A DNA stretch of 64,000 nt from the NCBI GenBank assembly GCA_963682025.1, contig OY821518.1, positions 148,330,057-148,394,056 of the forward strand. Direction: 5' to 3'. This stretch comes from Cordilura impudica (lineage: Eukaryota > Arthropoda > Insecta > Diptera > Scathophagidae). Shown piece after piece: positions 1 to 11,460 of the stretch; within the stretch, counting starts at the first letter, position 1, and every line of letters begins with the position of its first letter. The position numbers were made by a program, and so were the translations under genes. Under the pieces are notes generated by a model, which was not told where the DNA came from, made no database searches, and saw only the letters and a list, made by a program, of their open reading frames with translations.

Positions 1-1534
1 AATTTAATATGCGCAACTGTATTAACAACTTCTTACAAAATTGTAAACCACCATCAGTCGTTTAGCTCCATGGATTGCACTACCAAATTAAGCGCGCTTT
101 TGTATCCGGATTCTGAAATCGCAGCAAAATAATCGAATGCCAGAGCAAAGGCGACTGCGCTCGTTAAACATGTATTGGCGCCGCATTCAGTAGCCGTTAT
201 GGCTGAAAATCTGAGAAATGTTCCATTTTATGGAATCGCAACCGATTCTAGTAATCACAAAGCTGCAAAATGTTTTCATTGTTGGTACATTTTTTTACAG
301 AAACAGGAGGCCTACAGATTAAATTATTGAAATTGGCAAATTTGCCCAATGAAACTTCTGATACTGTTACATCGTTTTGTATAGAATCTTTAAAAAACTT
401 AAACATAACACTAGAAAATCTGGTGGCCTTCGGAGCAGACAATACAAACACGTACTTTGGTGGAAGGAAAAGACGTGGTGTAAATAATGTTTATCAAAAA
501 TTGCAAAAAATATTTGTCGAAAGATATAGAAGGGATCGGTTGCCCCGCCCACATACTTCATAATGCAGTTTCTACTGCGGCTGACGTTATGTCTATAGAT
601 GTAGAATCAATAGTGTTAAAGATTTACAAGTATTTTTGATATTCATTGTTCGAACTGAGCGATTAAAATCATTTTGTGTTGATGGAGATGTTGCTTATAA
701 CGCAATACTGTCCCACTCACGAAGTCGGTGGCTATCACTAGTTCCCACTTTAGAACGGATTTGCCAACTTTGGGAGCCTCTAAAAAATTTTTTTGAAATA
801 AAAGAAAAAGCACCGAGGACTATCGTTGAATTTTTCAGTAACCCTTTATCTGAGGTATATGCATCATTTATTTTTTGTCAGGCAAATCTTGTTGAAAAAC
901 AAATAAAAAAAGGTGAAAAAATGACACTTGCAGTAGTTCAAGTAGAAAATCTTTTAAATTAAACAAGACTTTTTTATAGACAGGTTCAAAAACAATTTTC
1001 TTGGTAACCAAACAAAGACTACATTTGACGCAATAGAATGCAGTATAGATTCGAAGCGGAAATTTCAGTTTCATAAGGATACTAACGATTTTTTTACAAC
1101 ACCAATATCCGAAGGAAATATGAAGTTTTTGATTGGATGATATTGGAAAGTATTCCTAGTTGGGTAGAAGTAGAAAAAAAAATTTGGTATTTAATTGAAA
1201 AAAGAATATCTATTTCCGATGGATGCTTGAAGAAGTGACATTTTTAAAATCATTCATAGAAAAATATGAAGAAATTTGGAAACCGAAAGATACTCTTGAG
1301 AAATGGGTTTTCTTTTTCGAAAACGTCGAAGAAATACAAAGAAAAAGGAAGTTCCTAAAAATGGTACAGTACGCGATACCTAGCCATAATGCAAACGTTG
1401 AACAAGTTTTTTCGTTAATTTGCTCACAATGGACAAATGAAAGATATTGTCTCAGCATTCTTAATTTCAGAATGACCTGTACCGAATTTTATCATTATAT
1501 AAAAACTAAAAAAGAATTATTGCGTGAAGTCTAG
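1..1534 (+). pseudogene. hAT-superfamily transposase pseudogene (KIAA1586/ZBED-like)
   Basis: This is a decayed cut-and-paste transposase. Reading across several frames, the hAT hallmarks appear in order: a first Asp in GIATDSSNHKA (near 244), a second Asp in GADNTNTYFGG (near 437), a CxxH block GCPAHILHNA (about 538-567), an SRSRW motif (about 717-735), and the C-terminal dimerisation region with Glu in IPSHNANVEQVFSL (about 1375-1420). The frame changes near 268, 535, 620 and 960, and there are in-frame stops near 128 and 1137, so no functional product is possible. The left end may lie outside the window. The wording of the motifs resembles the vertebrate and insect KIAA1586/ZBED-like group, but this is from memory of the family. 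No terminal repeats could be paired. Confidence 0.72.
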
Positions 1535-1841
1535 AGTTACAAAAAGTATGAAATGGAAAAGGAATATTAGGAAGATGGTTGATAGTACTTAATAAGTTAA
1601 AATTTTTTGCTAAAAAGGCCTTTTCCACCCTTTTTAGCAAAAAATTTTAACGTTTTTATTTATTTGTGAAAAGTAAAATGTCGCTGTAAGCTAAATATGG
1701 AAGAAGTAAGAATATGTAACTTTAAGTGTACGTAAGAATTGTTTGTTAAAAAGTCTGAAAGAGGCTATGTTTTTTTAATTTTGAAGATGTTACAGTTACT
1801 TGTATTTTTTTTTATATATATATATATATATATATGTACAT
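1535..1841. other. AT-rich spacer with a (TA)n run
   Basis: Apart from the hairpin, this stretch holds only AT-rich sequence ending in a TA dinucleotide run (about 1813-1834). I see no gene. Confidence 0.5.
1596..1651. repeat. perfect 23-bp inverted repeat (hairpin)
   Basis: Positions 1596-1618 and 1629-1651 are perfect reverse complements, separated by a 10-nt loop. Each arm contains the core TTTTTTGCTAAAAAGG. It lies 60 bp after the end of the hAT pseudogene and may be part of that element's terminus, but no partner was found elsewhere. Confidence 0.8.
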
Positions 1842-1908
1842 TAGGCCGTACCGAAAAAAAAAGTTCGCCGTACGCCCCCTGATATGAAGTATATTTTCAA
1901 AACATTTA

Positions 1909-2255
1909 AAAAAAAAATTTTTTTATGCCGATTGTAGAGGTCGCGGTTTTATGTTTTTCTTTATATCTTCTGCGTTTACAGTCGCATCTTAAAGTGTGAT
2001 ATATTGATGTTTTCGTCTCGAGGAGACAAATTTTTTCGCTTCAAAATCATCGTCATTAATTACCCCTTCTAGTACTTACCCCTTACATCTCAGTTGCTAC
2101 CACCCTAATGTGACACCCTCATTACAGAAAATTAAAGCTCGCAAAAAATCACGAAACTTTTGCTAAGAAAGTATTTCGGTAATTCCAACAGAACAGTCTT
2201 AAAAATGCTTCTGTTTGTTTTTGCCGTATCATTGTATCTTCGGTATTTACAGTCG
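1909..2255 (+). repeat. left long inverted repeat of hAT-like element
   Basis: This arm pairs with 4912-5272. Shared landmarks include GTAGAGGTCGCGGTTTTA, GTCTCGAGGAGACAAATTTT (right copy: GTCTCGAGGAG preceded by TTTTA) and CTTACATCTCAGTTGC. Confidence 0.85.
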
Positions 2256-2419
2256 GATATTGAAGTGTTATATACATATCTATGGTTTTGTATTGAAGAG
2301 ACCAATTTTTTTTTTCTCAAAAGTCATTAACCACAAGTACCCCCTTCTCTTACTTACAAATTTTACAGCAACAAATAAAAAATTATAACATAAAATTAAA
2401 TTATGCAAATTTTAATCTT

Positions 2420-4697
2420 TCATGTTCTGACGTGATTCAAGTTGGCTGTATTTTTGGCGACTGTCAAGTTTAGAAAAATGTGACCTATGCGTTGGTCATC
2501 GGTGACCGCCATAGCGGATTCATGTACTACATGAACGAAACGCTCGGTGTTTTCAGAATGGCATGGATAAGCTGCAAAACTAATTTAGTTTGAAAAGGAA
2601 ACTATTAAGTTAAGTTATTTTCCGTATTCTTACCTGGTAATTCGATTATTTCGTTTGAAGCTTGAAAGTCTTCCAGCTGATCTTGAGTATAGAACTGCAA
2701 GCATGGAGGCTCAGTCAAGTGGAATTTATTCCAATTGATCATATCGACGTATGAGTCACTCTCAAAGTTGATAAAATTATCTACTTCTGGACCAAACATT
2801 TGACGAATGCATGTCGTTACTTCATTGCGGGCAGATAGAATCTTCTCATAACCATCTGAACGTACTAGCAGATCTTGGTCTGTTATCATCGACAACAAAA
2901 CGTTCTCGGAATGGAAAAAGTACGCATTATTTGTGATGAACGGATGGAGGACCTGTTGAACATCTTTTGGCAAATGGCGGATCCAAGATATATATTGGAA
3001 AACGTGGCGACTTCCGTGAATTGCCAGTGGTTGGCTTTTCACCAAAAACCAGAATGGCGCATACACTTTCATAACGAACTCAGCTAGTTTTTTCAATGTC
3101 ATCGAAGGTTGCGTACACGTTACATAATATCGGAGGATTCGAGAGGCAGTTGTTAGTCAGCGCGCTGTACTGATAGCTCCGGGCTTCTCGCTGGCTAATT
3201 TCTCATCGCATTCTCCGGTATGAACGGCTCGTACCATACGATATAAATAAAGTTGGTCGCCTCGAACATTCCATCCATCTATTTTTGCTGGCATTTCTCC
3301 CATTGTAATGCGTCCGAAATTTCTGTTGACCTGACCAATTGTAATAAGCAAAAAATTATCCGAATTATTAACTAATTAAATGCTAACAATTCCATTAACG
3401 TATATATATCTCAAGCAAGTCTACTTAAAAACTATTTTTATATTAAACTTACAGAATAGTGTGTGCAATTTTGACTGCCTTCTCAGATACTTCCTGGCCA
3501 TATTCCAGGGCCTTTCTGTTTTCCAAGCAATGATCTCAACAGGGCATTGGATGGTTATTCGTTGAAATGAAAAAGGCACACGAACCATTGCAGCGGTCTC
3601 TGTAAATGTATTTCCATTCTTGGAATGACTCCATTTCTGTAGCCAGTACTTGTGGGTGTTCCATCGCAACTTATTGCAACTAAGTCATCGATATTGAAAT
3701 TTTCATCACTCAAATACTTCACGATGCTCCTCTGGATTCCCAAAGCAGTGCTGTCAGTGGGTGTAGAATAGCCAATGTATTTGGAATCTGGCTCTTTAAC
3801 AAGCGTAGTGTGTTCTTCTTTTACAACAATATTTCGCGTCACATTTGCTTCAGTCACTCTTTTCAAAGTTGGCTCTTTCTCGCCATCGAAACAGATGCAC
3901 GTTAAACGTTCATGACACCTTGCCGCAGCTATTGCTTCATTACGGAACTTTATACGTTCTCTTTGTATTTTGTCTTTGTCGATGATGATCCCGTCAAAGA
4001 ACTCACATATATTTTCTGCTGTTTCTGCTGATAGCTTTTCTCTGGCTTTTGCAGTAATCGACAATCTTAGATCCTTTATTAGCATCGTCGCGAGCAAGGC
4101 ACCATACCGAACTGAGGTGTCACTGCGATCCAAAGCTGCACTAAAATTACGCAATGAAATGTCCACAACTTTAAATTTTTTTTAAACATCTGTGAGAAAT
4201 CGCCAAAATTTTCTACAAATTCCAGATCTTCATCACTGTCAGGTTGATACCCAACCGTGTCGAACTCGCTAGGCACCGCATTCGTTGATCCAACAATTGA
4301 TGACATTTGTACACAGTTACCGTTCATCGACATCGTATCAAAAACATCATCTAAAGACAGCAATCGTGGACCGCACTGAAGAAATCCTTTGCAGAGTCTG
4401 CTATTTTATCAGAAGCGGTGCAATTGCAGGGAATAGTCCTTTCAATGCCGCACTTACAACGCGAAATCAAGAACAAACTATTCCACTTACTTACATCGTA
4501 CTTCGATGCATTTTTAACTATTTTATAATAATGGTTTAGAAGCTTGCCCAAATGTTTACGAACAGATTGGAATTTCTGCGCGCTCCCACAAAAGCCTAAT
4601 TTTTCTAAAAACCTCTTGTTTAAAAGCACCGAACTTTTGATTTGGATCGCTGTTATGATGCAGGTACAAAAAGTAATTAATAACATCGCACTTCATC
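2420..4697 (-). pseudogene. intron-bearing hAT-like transposase, mutated
   Basis: This is a homologue of the intact 739-residue protein at 30820-33039, spread over several exons. Near the N terminus there is a CKCGIERTIPCNC cluster (about 4450). Then come ICFDGEKEP (first Asp, about 3890), AISCDGTPTSTG (second Asp, about 3680), the CLFH block (about 3567), and a last exon (2420-2571) reading PCHSENTERF with the catalytic Glu. Two introns have consensus borders: 2572-2633 (62 nt, G|GTAAGA...GCAG) and one whose acceptor precedes 3330 and whose donor lies near 3450. Damage includes a stop at 3157-3159 where the relative has Trp of the RW motif, a stop near 3553 (Leu in the relative), and frameshifts near 3510, 4175 and 4360. 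It is inactive. The introns suggest it is not a retrocopy. Confidence 0.75.
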
Positions 4698-4911
4698 GGT
4701 AATGTAGTGGTATTTAAATCACTAATACTAAAAGAAATTTTTATGAATTTTTATTGAAATTTAAATATTTATTGATGCTTCAATGAGCTACGCTTTATAA
4801 CTGAATTATTTGACTAATTTAATAAAACATAGACGCAATTACAACAGTTATGTCACAGGTAAAACGATTTGCAGTAGTAAAACAATGTAAGAGAGTAGTA
4901 GACACTGTAAA

Positions 4912-5272
4912 TACCGAAGATACAATGAAAAGTTAAAAAAGTTTACCCCTACATTCGGCGAAAACAAACAGAAGCATTTTTAAGACAGTTCTGCTGGAAT
5001 TACCGAAATACTTTCTTAGCAAAAGTTTCATGATTTTTTGCGAGCTTTAATTTTCTGTAATTTGGGTGGCACATTAGGGTGGTAGCAACTGAGATGTAAG
5101 GGGTAAGTACTAGAAGGGGGTAATTAAGGTCGATGATTTTAAAGCGAAAAAATTTGTCTCCTCGAGACTAAAACATCAATGTATCACACTTTAAGATGCG
5201 ACTGTAAACGCAGAAGATATAAAGAAAAACGTAAAACCGCGACCTCTACAGTCGGCATTAAAAAAAATTTTT
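4912..5272 (-). repeat. right long inverted repeat of hAT-like element
   Basis: Reverse-complement partner of 1909-2255. It differs from it by scattered substitutions and a short extra segment near 4932-4960. Confidence 0.85.
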
Positions 5273-5284
5273 TTTTGAAAACGG

Positions 5285-5610
5285 TTCAGTTGGTGTGGCG
5301 CCTCCCATATAAGGTAAATGTTCAGTTCCGCATATCTCGAGTTCCGTGACAGGGAGAGCTTTGAAAATTTGTGTGATGAAATCTATTATCACTGTGAGTC
5401 GCTGTGCTACATCAGATAAGTGGGCGTGTCACCTCCCATACACAGTAAATTTTCATATACCCTTATTTTAAATAATATAAAGAAGAGAGTAACGACACTT
5501 TGTGTAATTTCACAGGTTGTTAATGTGAGTAACGTCGCTGGGAATTGGCGGCATCGGATCAGTAGGCGTGGCACCTCCCATACAAAGACATGTTCAATGC
5601 AACATCTCTG
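5285..5610. repeat. three diverged direct repeats beside the hAT-like element
   Basis: A unit built around GGCGTGGCACCTCCCATA occurs about 5293, 5423 and 5564, each followed by a segment like AAATGTTCA. Spacing is about 130-140 bp. A shortened relative may lie at the left end of the neighbouring transposon (about 1868-1885), so these may be subterminal repeats of it. Confidence 0.5.
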
Positions 5611-5706
5611 AGAGGTCTATCATTATATATTTTTTCTTCTGTCCGTTTGTATTTCAATGATCTTCCCCTAATCGACTAGACTGATTTTTTTTTAATTTTA
5701 GTTAAG

Positions 5707-5745
5707 TTGTGAATTTAAACCATTCTCGAGGGTTTAGATTCACAA
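5707..5745. repeat. 15-bp inverted repeat (hairpin)
   Basis: TTGTGAATTTAAACC (5707-5721) is complementary, with one mismatch, to GGTTTAGATTCACAA (5731-5745). Its function is unknown. Confidence 0.6.
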
Positions 5746-6265
5746 TTTGATCTGAAGGAAAATGTTTTTTTTATTAATTTATTTAGTTGTGTGTTTTTGT
5801 TGATCTTTGGTTAGTTGAGGTTCGCAATCGGATCCGCAGAAGCTACAATCGACTTAACGTATTAATTTAAAGTGTCAATTCTCATATGATTCTATGAAAC
5901 GAAATTTTGTTCAGATTCTCAATAATTTTAACTTCAATATTTTATTTATATTTATTTGTTGTGAAATTATTTCAAAACAATGCTGCGTGTTCGTGAAGGA
6001 GTAGGAAGTATTGGTCGACGTACATGGAATGCACATACTATTTGATTTCTTACACAATTTGTCCCGAATTTAATTGATGCCTATATATTTGAATTTTATC
6101 TCACTTTCATTTAACATGTGTCAACTCATTTTAGATTTTCCTTCCCATACTATTTGATGTGTAAACATCTATGCGCTCAGGGGGGGGGGTAAAATCCAAT
6201 TTCACAATACAATCACAAAAACAGCGTAAGGGAAAATCGGTGTGAGGTATATGTAAGTGTATTGG
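5746..6265. other. intergenic, nothing recognised
   Basis: AT-rich sequence with a G10 run near 6181. I see no coding sequence or repeat that I can classify. Confidence 0.4.
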
Positions 6266-6269
6266 TGTA

Positions 6270-6585
6270 TTTAGTAAGCAGAACCGTCGAGTTCGCTGTC
6301 TGTTTAGCAAAATCACAAATCTTTTTCGTTAATTTTAAATATTCAAACTATTGACCGCTAGGTGTGCTGTGAGCTTAACAAACTTACAGAGTTGTTTTTT
6401 TTTTTTAATATTAAGGTATATATTTGATATTGACAGAAGTTTTTTAGTAAGCAGAACCACCGAGTTCGCTGTCTGTTTATCAAAATCACAAATCTTTTTC
6501 GTTAATTTTAAATATTCAAATGTATATTTGCTATTGACAGAACTTTTTTAGTAAGCAGAACCGCTAGGTGTACTGTGAGTTTAAA
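6270..6585 (+). repeat. direct repeats containing TAGTAAGCAGAACC
   Basis: A ~77-bp unit starting TAGTAAGCAGAACCG occurs at about 6270-6347 and again at about 6446-6521. A third start at about 6550 runs into a GCTAGGTGTACTGTGAG segment, which also follows the first copy at about 6358. The stretch lies just outside the left Foldback-like arm. No protein is encoded. Confidence 0.65.
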
Positions 6586-6604
6586 AAGCTAAATAATAAT
6601 TAAT

Positions 6605-6901
6605 CTACACCTTTTGCAATTGTATTTCAGAAAACATCAATTGAATTTCAGAAAGTATCAATTGAATTTTAGAAGACATCAATTGAATTTCAGAAAGTAT
6701 CAATTGTGTTTCAGAAAACATTAATTGATTTTCATAAAATATCAATTGTGTTTCAGAAAGTATCAATTGTATTTCAGAAAACATCAATTGACTTTCAGAA
6801 AGTATCAATTGAATTTCAGAAAACATCAATTGATTTTCGGTAATATTTCAGAAGGCATCAAATGATTTTCAGAAAGTATCATTTGTATTTCAGAAAATAT
6901 C
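6605..6901 (+). repeat. 21-bp minisatellite, left arm
   Basis: There are about 13 units resembling CAATTGAATTTCAGAAAGTAT, with variable TCAGAAAACAT/TCAGAAAGTAT halves. The 21-bp period gives an artefactual heptad-repeat open frame on the minus strand, which I do not regard as a gene. Confidence 0.85.
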
Positions 6902-7192
6902 TGTTGAGATATTCACTTTCAAAGTTAAATTTATGAAGTATGGCATCACTGTAATATCCTAAGTTTTGACACTTACGTTTAGCTGTCTTTTGGTTTCTTT
7001 TTATGTCAACCTCGCTCTGGTGTTTTCTAACTTTTCGTCAAACTAACACGCGCTTTTGTTAACATTGTCACTAATTCAAAGTACCTTAAATAAATCTCCT
7101 TTTGTACTTTAAACAAAAGATCTTCGTTGTGCTTGGCTGCGCAAGTTCTGGTTTGTATTTATTTCGTAATAATTCTGCAATTTACCACAATA
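6902..7192 (+). repeat. 5' LTR of copia element
   Basis: Begins TGTTGAGATATT and ends CCACAATA, immediately before the primer-binding site. An AATAAA signal lies in AAATAAATCTCC (about 7089). Confidence 0.88.
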
Positions 7193-7206
7193 GGTTATGG
7201 GCCCAG
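7193..7206 (+). promoter_or_regulatory. copia primer-binding site (initiator tRNA-Met, internal)
   Basis: GGTTATGGGCCCAG follows the 5' LTR directly. In Drosophila copia this sequence pairs with an internal stretch of initiator tRNA-Met, not with the tRNA 3' end, so the half-tRNA priming mode is inferred here. Confidence 0.85.
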
Positions 7207-7238
7207 GACCCATAATAATTTGATAAAGTCAGAAGTAT

Positions 7239-10200
7239 ATGGAAGATTCCACGTTAAGTGAATCGAGTCAAGTTGATTCTGCAATTGTAATAGATCTTGG
7301 CGACAGCTTGATCGACAGTGTTTGTATCAACTCCGATATTCCAGCTGAGCTTCAACACGAGGAAGAAGTAAGCGTGAACGAGTCAAGAATATATCACATA
7401 CATCGTTTCAATGGGCAGAAATACCAGCTATGGTGACGTCAAATGGAAATATACATGGGTGAGAATAAGCTAAAGCCTTACATTTTGGGTACTGAACGAA
7501 GAACTACGCAAAACGGTGAAGCATGGGACGGAAAATACGCTGAAGCACAAGCGTTCATCATGAGAGGAATTGAGCTAAAGCAATTGAAATATCTGACAGA
7601 ATGTTCAACGGCAGCAGCAATGTGGTCTAAATTAAAGACAGTACACGCTGAGAAAAGCGAACAGTCTGCACAAGTCCTACTTGAAAAGTTTATAAGTTTA
7701 AAAATGTCAGACGACGAACAAGTTGTTGATTTTATAGCTGAAGTTACATCAGTGGCGCAAAAACTCAAAGACATGGATTTAGAGCAAAAGGAACCTATGG
7801 TTATTGCAAAAATATTATGCAGTTTGCCAGTTAAATTCGACCACGTACGTACAGCATGGTACGCTGTGCCAAAACAACAACAAAATAGCGAACGTTTAGC
7901 TGAGCACCTTCTTAATGAAGAAAGGCTTATCAATTCGCGCACAAATCCATCCACCAACAACAACAGTGATTCGAATGCAGCTTACTCAGTAAGTAAAACG
8001 AAGCAAAATAAAAGCAGCGGCAGCGCATCAACGACAAGACGAAATGGCTGGTGTAATTATTGTAAGAAGCCAGGGCATTGGGCAAGAGAATGCAGAAAAC
8101 GTCAAAAAGACCAACAAAACAATGAAAGAAGAAGAAGCGAAGGTAATTCGCTGACTTTACAAAATGAAACGAACAGCAATAGAACACGATCAGATGAAAC
8201 AGCAGGCAATTCGTATTTATTCAATGTGAACAACAATACAAGCAGCTATAAAATGGAAGACATTTTCTATGCAGATTCAGGTGCAACTGATCACATGTCA
8301 TTCCAGATGGAGCTGTTTTAAAATTTTCAAGATGAATCATCAGAAAATAAATATGTTCGTGTTGGTGATGGTCCACGCTTAAAAGTACATGGCAGAGGAA
8401 ACATCAAAATGCAAGGCAAGTCACATGTTATTATTGACAACGTTTTGTTAGTGCCTGAGCTTGATAAAAATTTAATTTCAATTTCAAGAGCGACTGAGAG
8501 AGGCTTTGAAGTGATTTTTGAAGCAGGTGGTGAGAGCGTTTGATTTACAAAAGCCGGCAAGGTAATTGCTGAAGGCAAAAATGAAAACCGATTATATCGT
8601 ATGAATTTGAAGGCTACGTCGGCATCGTCAGTGAACGTTTTGACAACAGAGTCTGCAATGCTGTGGCATGAGCGACTAGGTCACGTTAGTTTTAAAACGC
8701 TTCGAGAGATGTGGAGAAATAAAAGTGTCAACGGCTTGGACATTACAAATGTGCCAAACGAACAATTGTAAGCAACACAGAACTACGTTTCCTAAATCTG
8801 GAGCCAGACGTGCAGAGAAACCTGGTGAAACATTTCATATGGATCTTTGTGGAAAAATGAGCAGCGCATCAATTGGCGGAGCCAATTATTTTTTACTTTT
8901 GAAGGATGATTGCACGCGATATTGTTTTGTCTATTTTCTCAAATACAAAACAGATGTTCTAAGCAAACTGATGCAATTTTTGGTTTTGCAACGAAGAAGT
9001 GAATAGTCTATTACTACGAAACAGTATAAAGCATGAGGTAACAACACCCAGAGCGCCTGAACAGAATGGGTTCATAGAACGGCAAAATAGAACGATTGTC
9101 GAAAGTGCAAAGGCAATGCTTCATTGCAGACAACTACCTAATTATTTATGGGCTGACGCGACTCATGCAGCAGTATACATCAGAAATCGAACAGCATCAG
9201 ACGTTATAGATGGATCGACACCATACGAAAAATGGTACAACAAAAAGCCATCAGTGGCACATATGCGTGTATTTGGCAGCGATGCTTACATTCATATTTC
9301 CAAAGAACTGCGTACGAAATGGGACAAAAATTCGGTCAAAGGCATTTTGGTCGGATTCAATGACGAAAGCAAAGCATACAGGGTGTTTGACCCACCAAAC
9401 AAGAGAGTGCTTATTCGGCGTGATGTAATTTTCAACGAGAAACGCAGAACCACAAACGAGTTTTGTGAAAACATTCGGCGGGAGGCCGAAGCGGATTTGC
9501 CGGCATCGCCAGCGGCAAATAAATCTACCGAAGAGCGTAAAAGGGAAAAGGAAAAATTGCCACGACATCCATATTCTCTAAGAAGTGCTTCAAAAGCACA
9601 AAAGGTTAATGAATTAACTGTAGCTGAACTTTGTGTAGCGTGCGTCGAACCCTCAACTCTAGAGGAAGCAATAACAAGTGAAGACAGTGAAAAATGGATT
9701 GAAGCGATCAACGATGAAATTCAGTCACTGTTAGGGAACAAAACATGGGTTTTGGTTCCCCGCGCTAGCGACATGCATGTTATCACGAACCGATGGATTT
9801 TCAAGAAGAAATTCAACGCTAATGGTGAGACTGAAAAATTCAAGGCTCGATTGGTTGTGCAAGGATGCTCGCAAACACGAGGCATCGACTATGACGAAGT
9901 TTATGCACCTGTCGTCAGATATGACTCCGTAAGATTGATACTCGCTATAGCAGCAGCACAAGATATGGACATCATCCAATTTGATGTTAAAACGGCGTTT
10001 CTACACGGCAACTTAGAAGAAAACATATACATGGAACAACCAAGAGGATTTGCTAAGGACGATCGAGTGTGTTTGCTTAAGAAAAGCTTGTAAGGCTTAA
10101 AACAAGCTTCGCGTCAATGGAACAAGCGCATAGTACATTTCTTAACAAATTTCGAGTTTAAACAATCATGGGCAGACTTCTGCGTGTTTACGTACGGTAC

Positions 10201-11158
10201 CGGCGACGACATCATGTATCTACTACTTTATGTTTATGATGGACTTATATGTGGCAATAATTCGAACGTTATCAACAAACTTCTTAATGAGTTGCACATT
10301 GAGTTCGAAATAACACACAGAGAAGCAGAGTTTTTCGTGGGGCTGCGGATACTGATCGACAAAGAAGAGAATACGTTGAGAGTTTTCCAGCAAGTTTATG
10401 CAGAAAAGATCCTAGAACGTTTTAATCATCTGAACTGTTTTCCTGTGTCCACACCGGCTGAAGTTGGAAAACATTTTTCGAAAAACGATGCTGAGACAGT
10501 CAACAAAAATTTCCCGTATCGAGAAGCTATTGGCTCCCTAATGTATCTCATGGTATGCACCAGACCTGACATGGCTTACATTGTTGGCGTGTTAAGCAGA
10601 TACTTAGAAAAGCCAGCAGAAGTACACTGGCAAGGCGTGAAAAGAATCTTTAAATATTTGAAAGGTACTTTACAACACGGCATCCATTTCAGTTAACTAT
10701 GTATTCGGATGCTGATTGGGGTGGTGACCTAGACACCAGACGCATCATTTCAGGCTGGGCTGCACTTCTAAATGGTGGTCCAATCTCTTGGAGTTCGCGC
10801 AAGCAAACAGTAACGGCCACTTCAACAACTGAAGCAGAATTTGTTGCATTGTGTGCTACAACTAAAGCCGCCGTATGGCCGAGACAGCTGATGTTTGAAT
10901 GTGAGCATGAGCAGCGTTCGCCAACAGTTGTGTACGCCGACAATCAGCGTGCAATAAGTTTAGTCAAGAATCCAGAATCGGCGAAGCGCACGAAGCACAT
11001 CGACATCCAGTATTTTATACACCTGCGACATGCAAGATATTGGAAAGATTGATGTCACATATATCGAGATAAGTGAACAGCTAGCTGACATATTTACTAA
11101 GGCATTAAGTAAAGATACATTTTTGAATTTAGCTAGATCATTTGTTCATTTGTAACTT
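7239..11158 (+). pseudogene. copia gag-pol polyprotein, broken
   Basis: The frame starts at 7239. It is stopped at 7434 and near 8319, 8541, 8769 and 10091, and is shifted near 8990, 10695 and 11045. Visible domains: gag with knuckle CNYCKKPGHWAREC (about 8052-8093); protease DSGATDHMS (about 8275); the pre-integrase motif LWHERLGH (about 8662); integrase with the first Asp in FHMDLCG (about 8836) and the Glu in EQNGFIERQN (about 9060); RT from about 9680; RNase H beginning YSDADWGGD (about 10702) and ending in ADIFTKAL (about 11085). The integrase segment holding the second catalytic Asp is deleted near 8990. The RT active site reads LYVYDG instead of the usual YVDD (about 10228). Replication by this copy is therefore excluded on three separate counts. 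Confidence 0.9.
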
Positions 11159-11160
11159 CT

Positions 11161-11175
11161 GAAAGCGAAAGGGAG
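11161..11175 (+). promoter_or_regulatory. copia polypurine tract
   Basis: GAAAGCGAAAGGGAG lies directly against the 3' LTR, the expected plus-strand primer position. Confidence 0.75.
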
Positions 11176-11460
11176 TGTTGAGATATTTACTTTCAAAGTA
11201 AATTTATGAAGTATGGCATCACTGTAATATCCTAAGTTTTGACACTTACGCTTGGCTGTCTTTTGGTTTCTTTTTTCTAACTTTTCGTCAAACTAACACG
11301 CGCTTTTGTTAACATTGTCACTAATTCAAAGTACCCTAAATAAATCTCCTTTTGTACTTTAAACATTTTATCTATTTATTTCAAAAGATCTTCGTTGTGC
11401 TTGGCTGCGCAAGTTATGGTTTGTATTTATTTCGTAATAATTCTGCAGTATACCACAATA
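11176..11460 (+). repeat. 3' LTR of copia element
   Basis: Begins TGTTGAGATATTTAC and ends CCACAATA, followed by the target duplication ATATC. Confidence 0.88.

Larger units (their letters stand above)
1842..5272 (-). mobile_element. hAT-like DNA transposon with long inverted repeats
   Basis: Sequence at about 1909-2255 reappears in inverted orientation at about 4912-5272 with only scattered differences. These ~350-bp inverted repeats flank an intron-containing transposase pseudogene on the minus strand. The left arm also contains a diverged direct repeat of itself (about 1963-2050 versus 2237-2330). The left outer edge is placed at 1842 because TAGGCCGTACCG there resembles the terminal TAGGCTGTCCCG of the intact related element at 30539, and the eight bases before it (ATGTACAT) fit the hAT target pattern nTnnnnAn. 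No matching right terminus was found, so the right boundary is only the end of the clear inverted repeat. Confidence 0.72.
6902..11460 (+). mobile_element. copia-type LTR retrotransposon, complete but inactive
   Basis: This is a 4559-bp Ty1/copia element bounded by LTRs at 6902-7192 and 11176-11460. It is flanked by the 5-bp target duplication ATATC (6897-6901 and 11461-11465). Order: LTR, primer-binding site, gag with CCHC knuckle, protease, integrase, reverse transcriptase, RNase H, polypurine tract, LTR. This integrase-before-RT order defines copia. The LTRs differ by several substitutions and two indels (about 22 bp present only in the 5' LTR near 7004-7025, about 19 bp only in the 3' LTR near 11365-11383), so the insertion is not recent. 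Multiple stops and lost catalytic residues make it non-autonomous. Confidence 0.93.

Noticed and set aside
6605..6829. 74-codon minus-strand open frame with a heptad-like repeat
   Set aside because: It is the translation of a 21-bp minisatellite; the periodicity is that of the DNA repeat, and other arm segments do not keep a frame.
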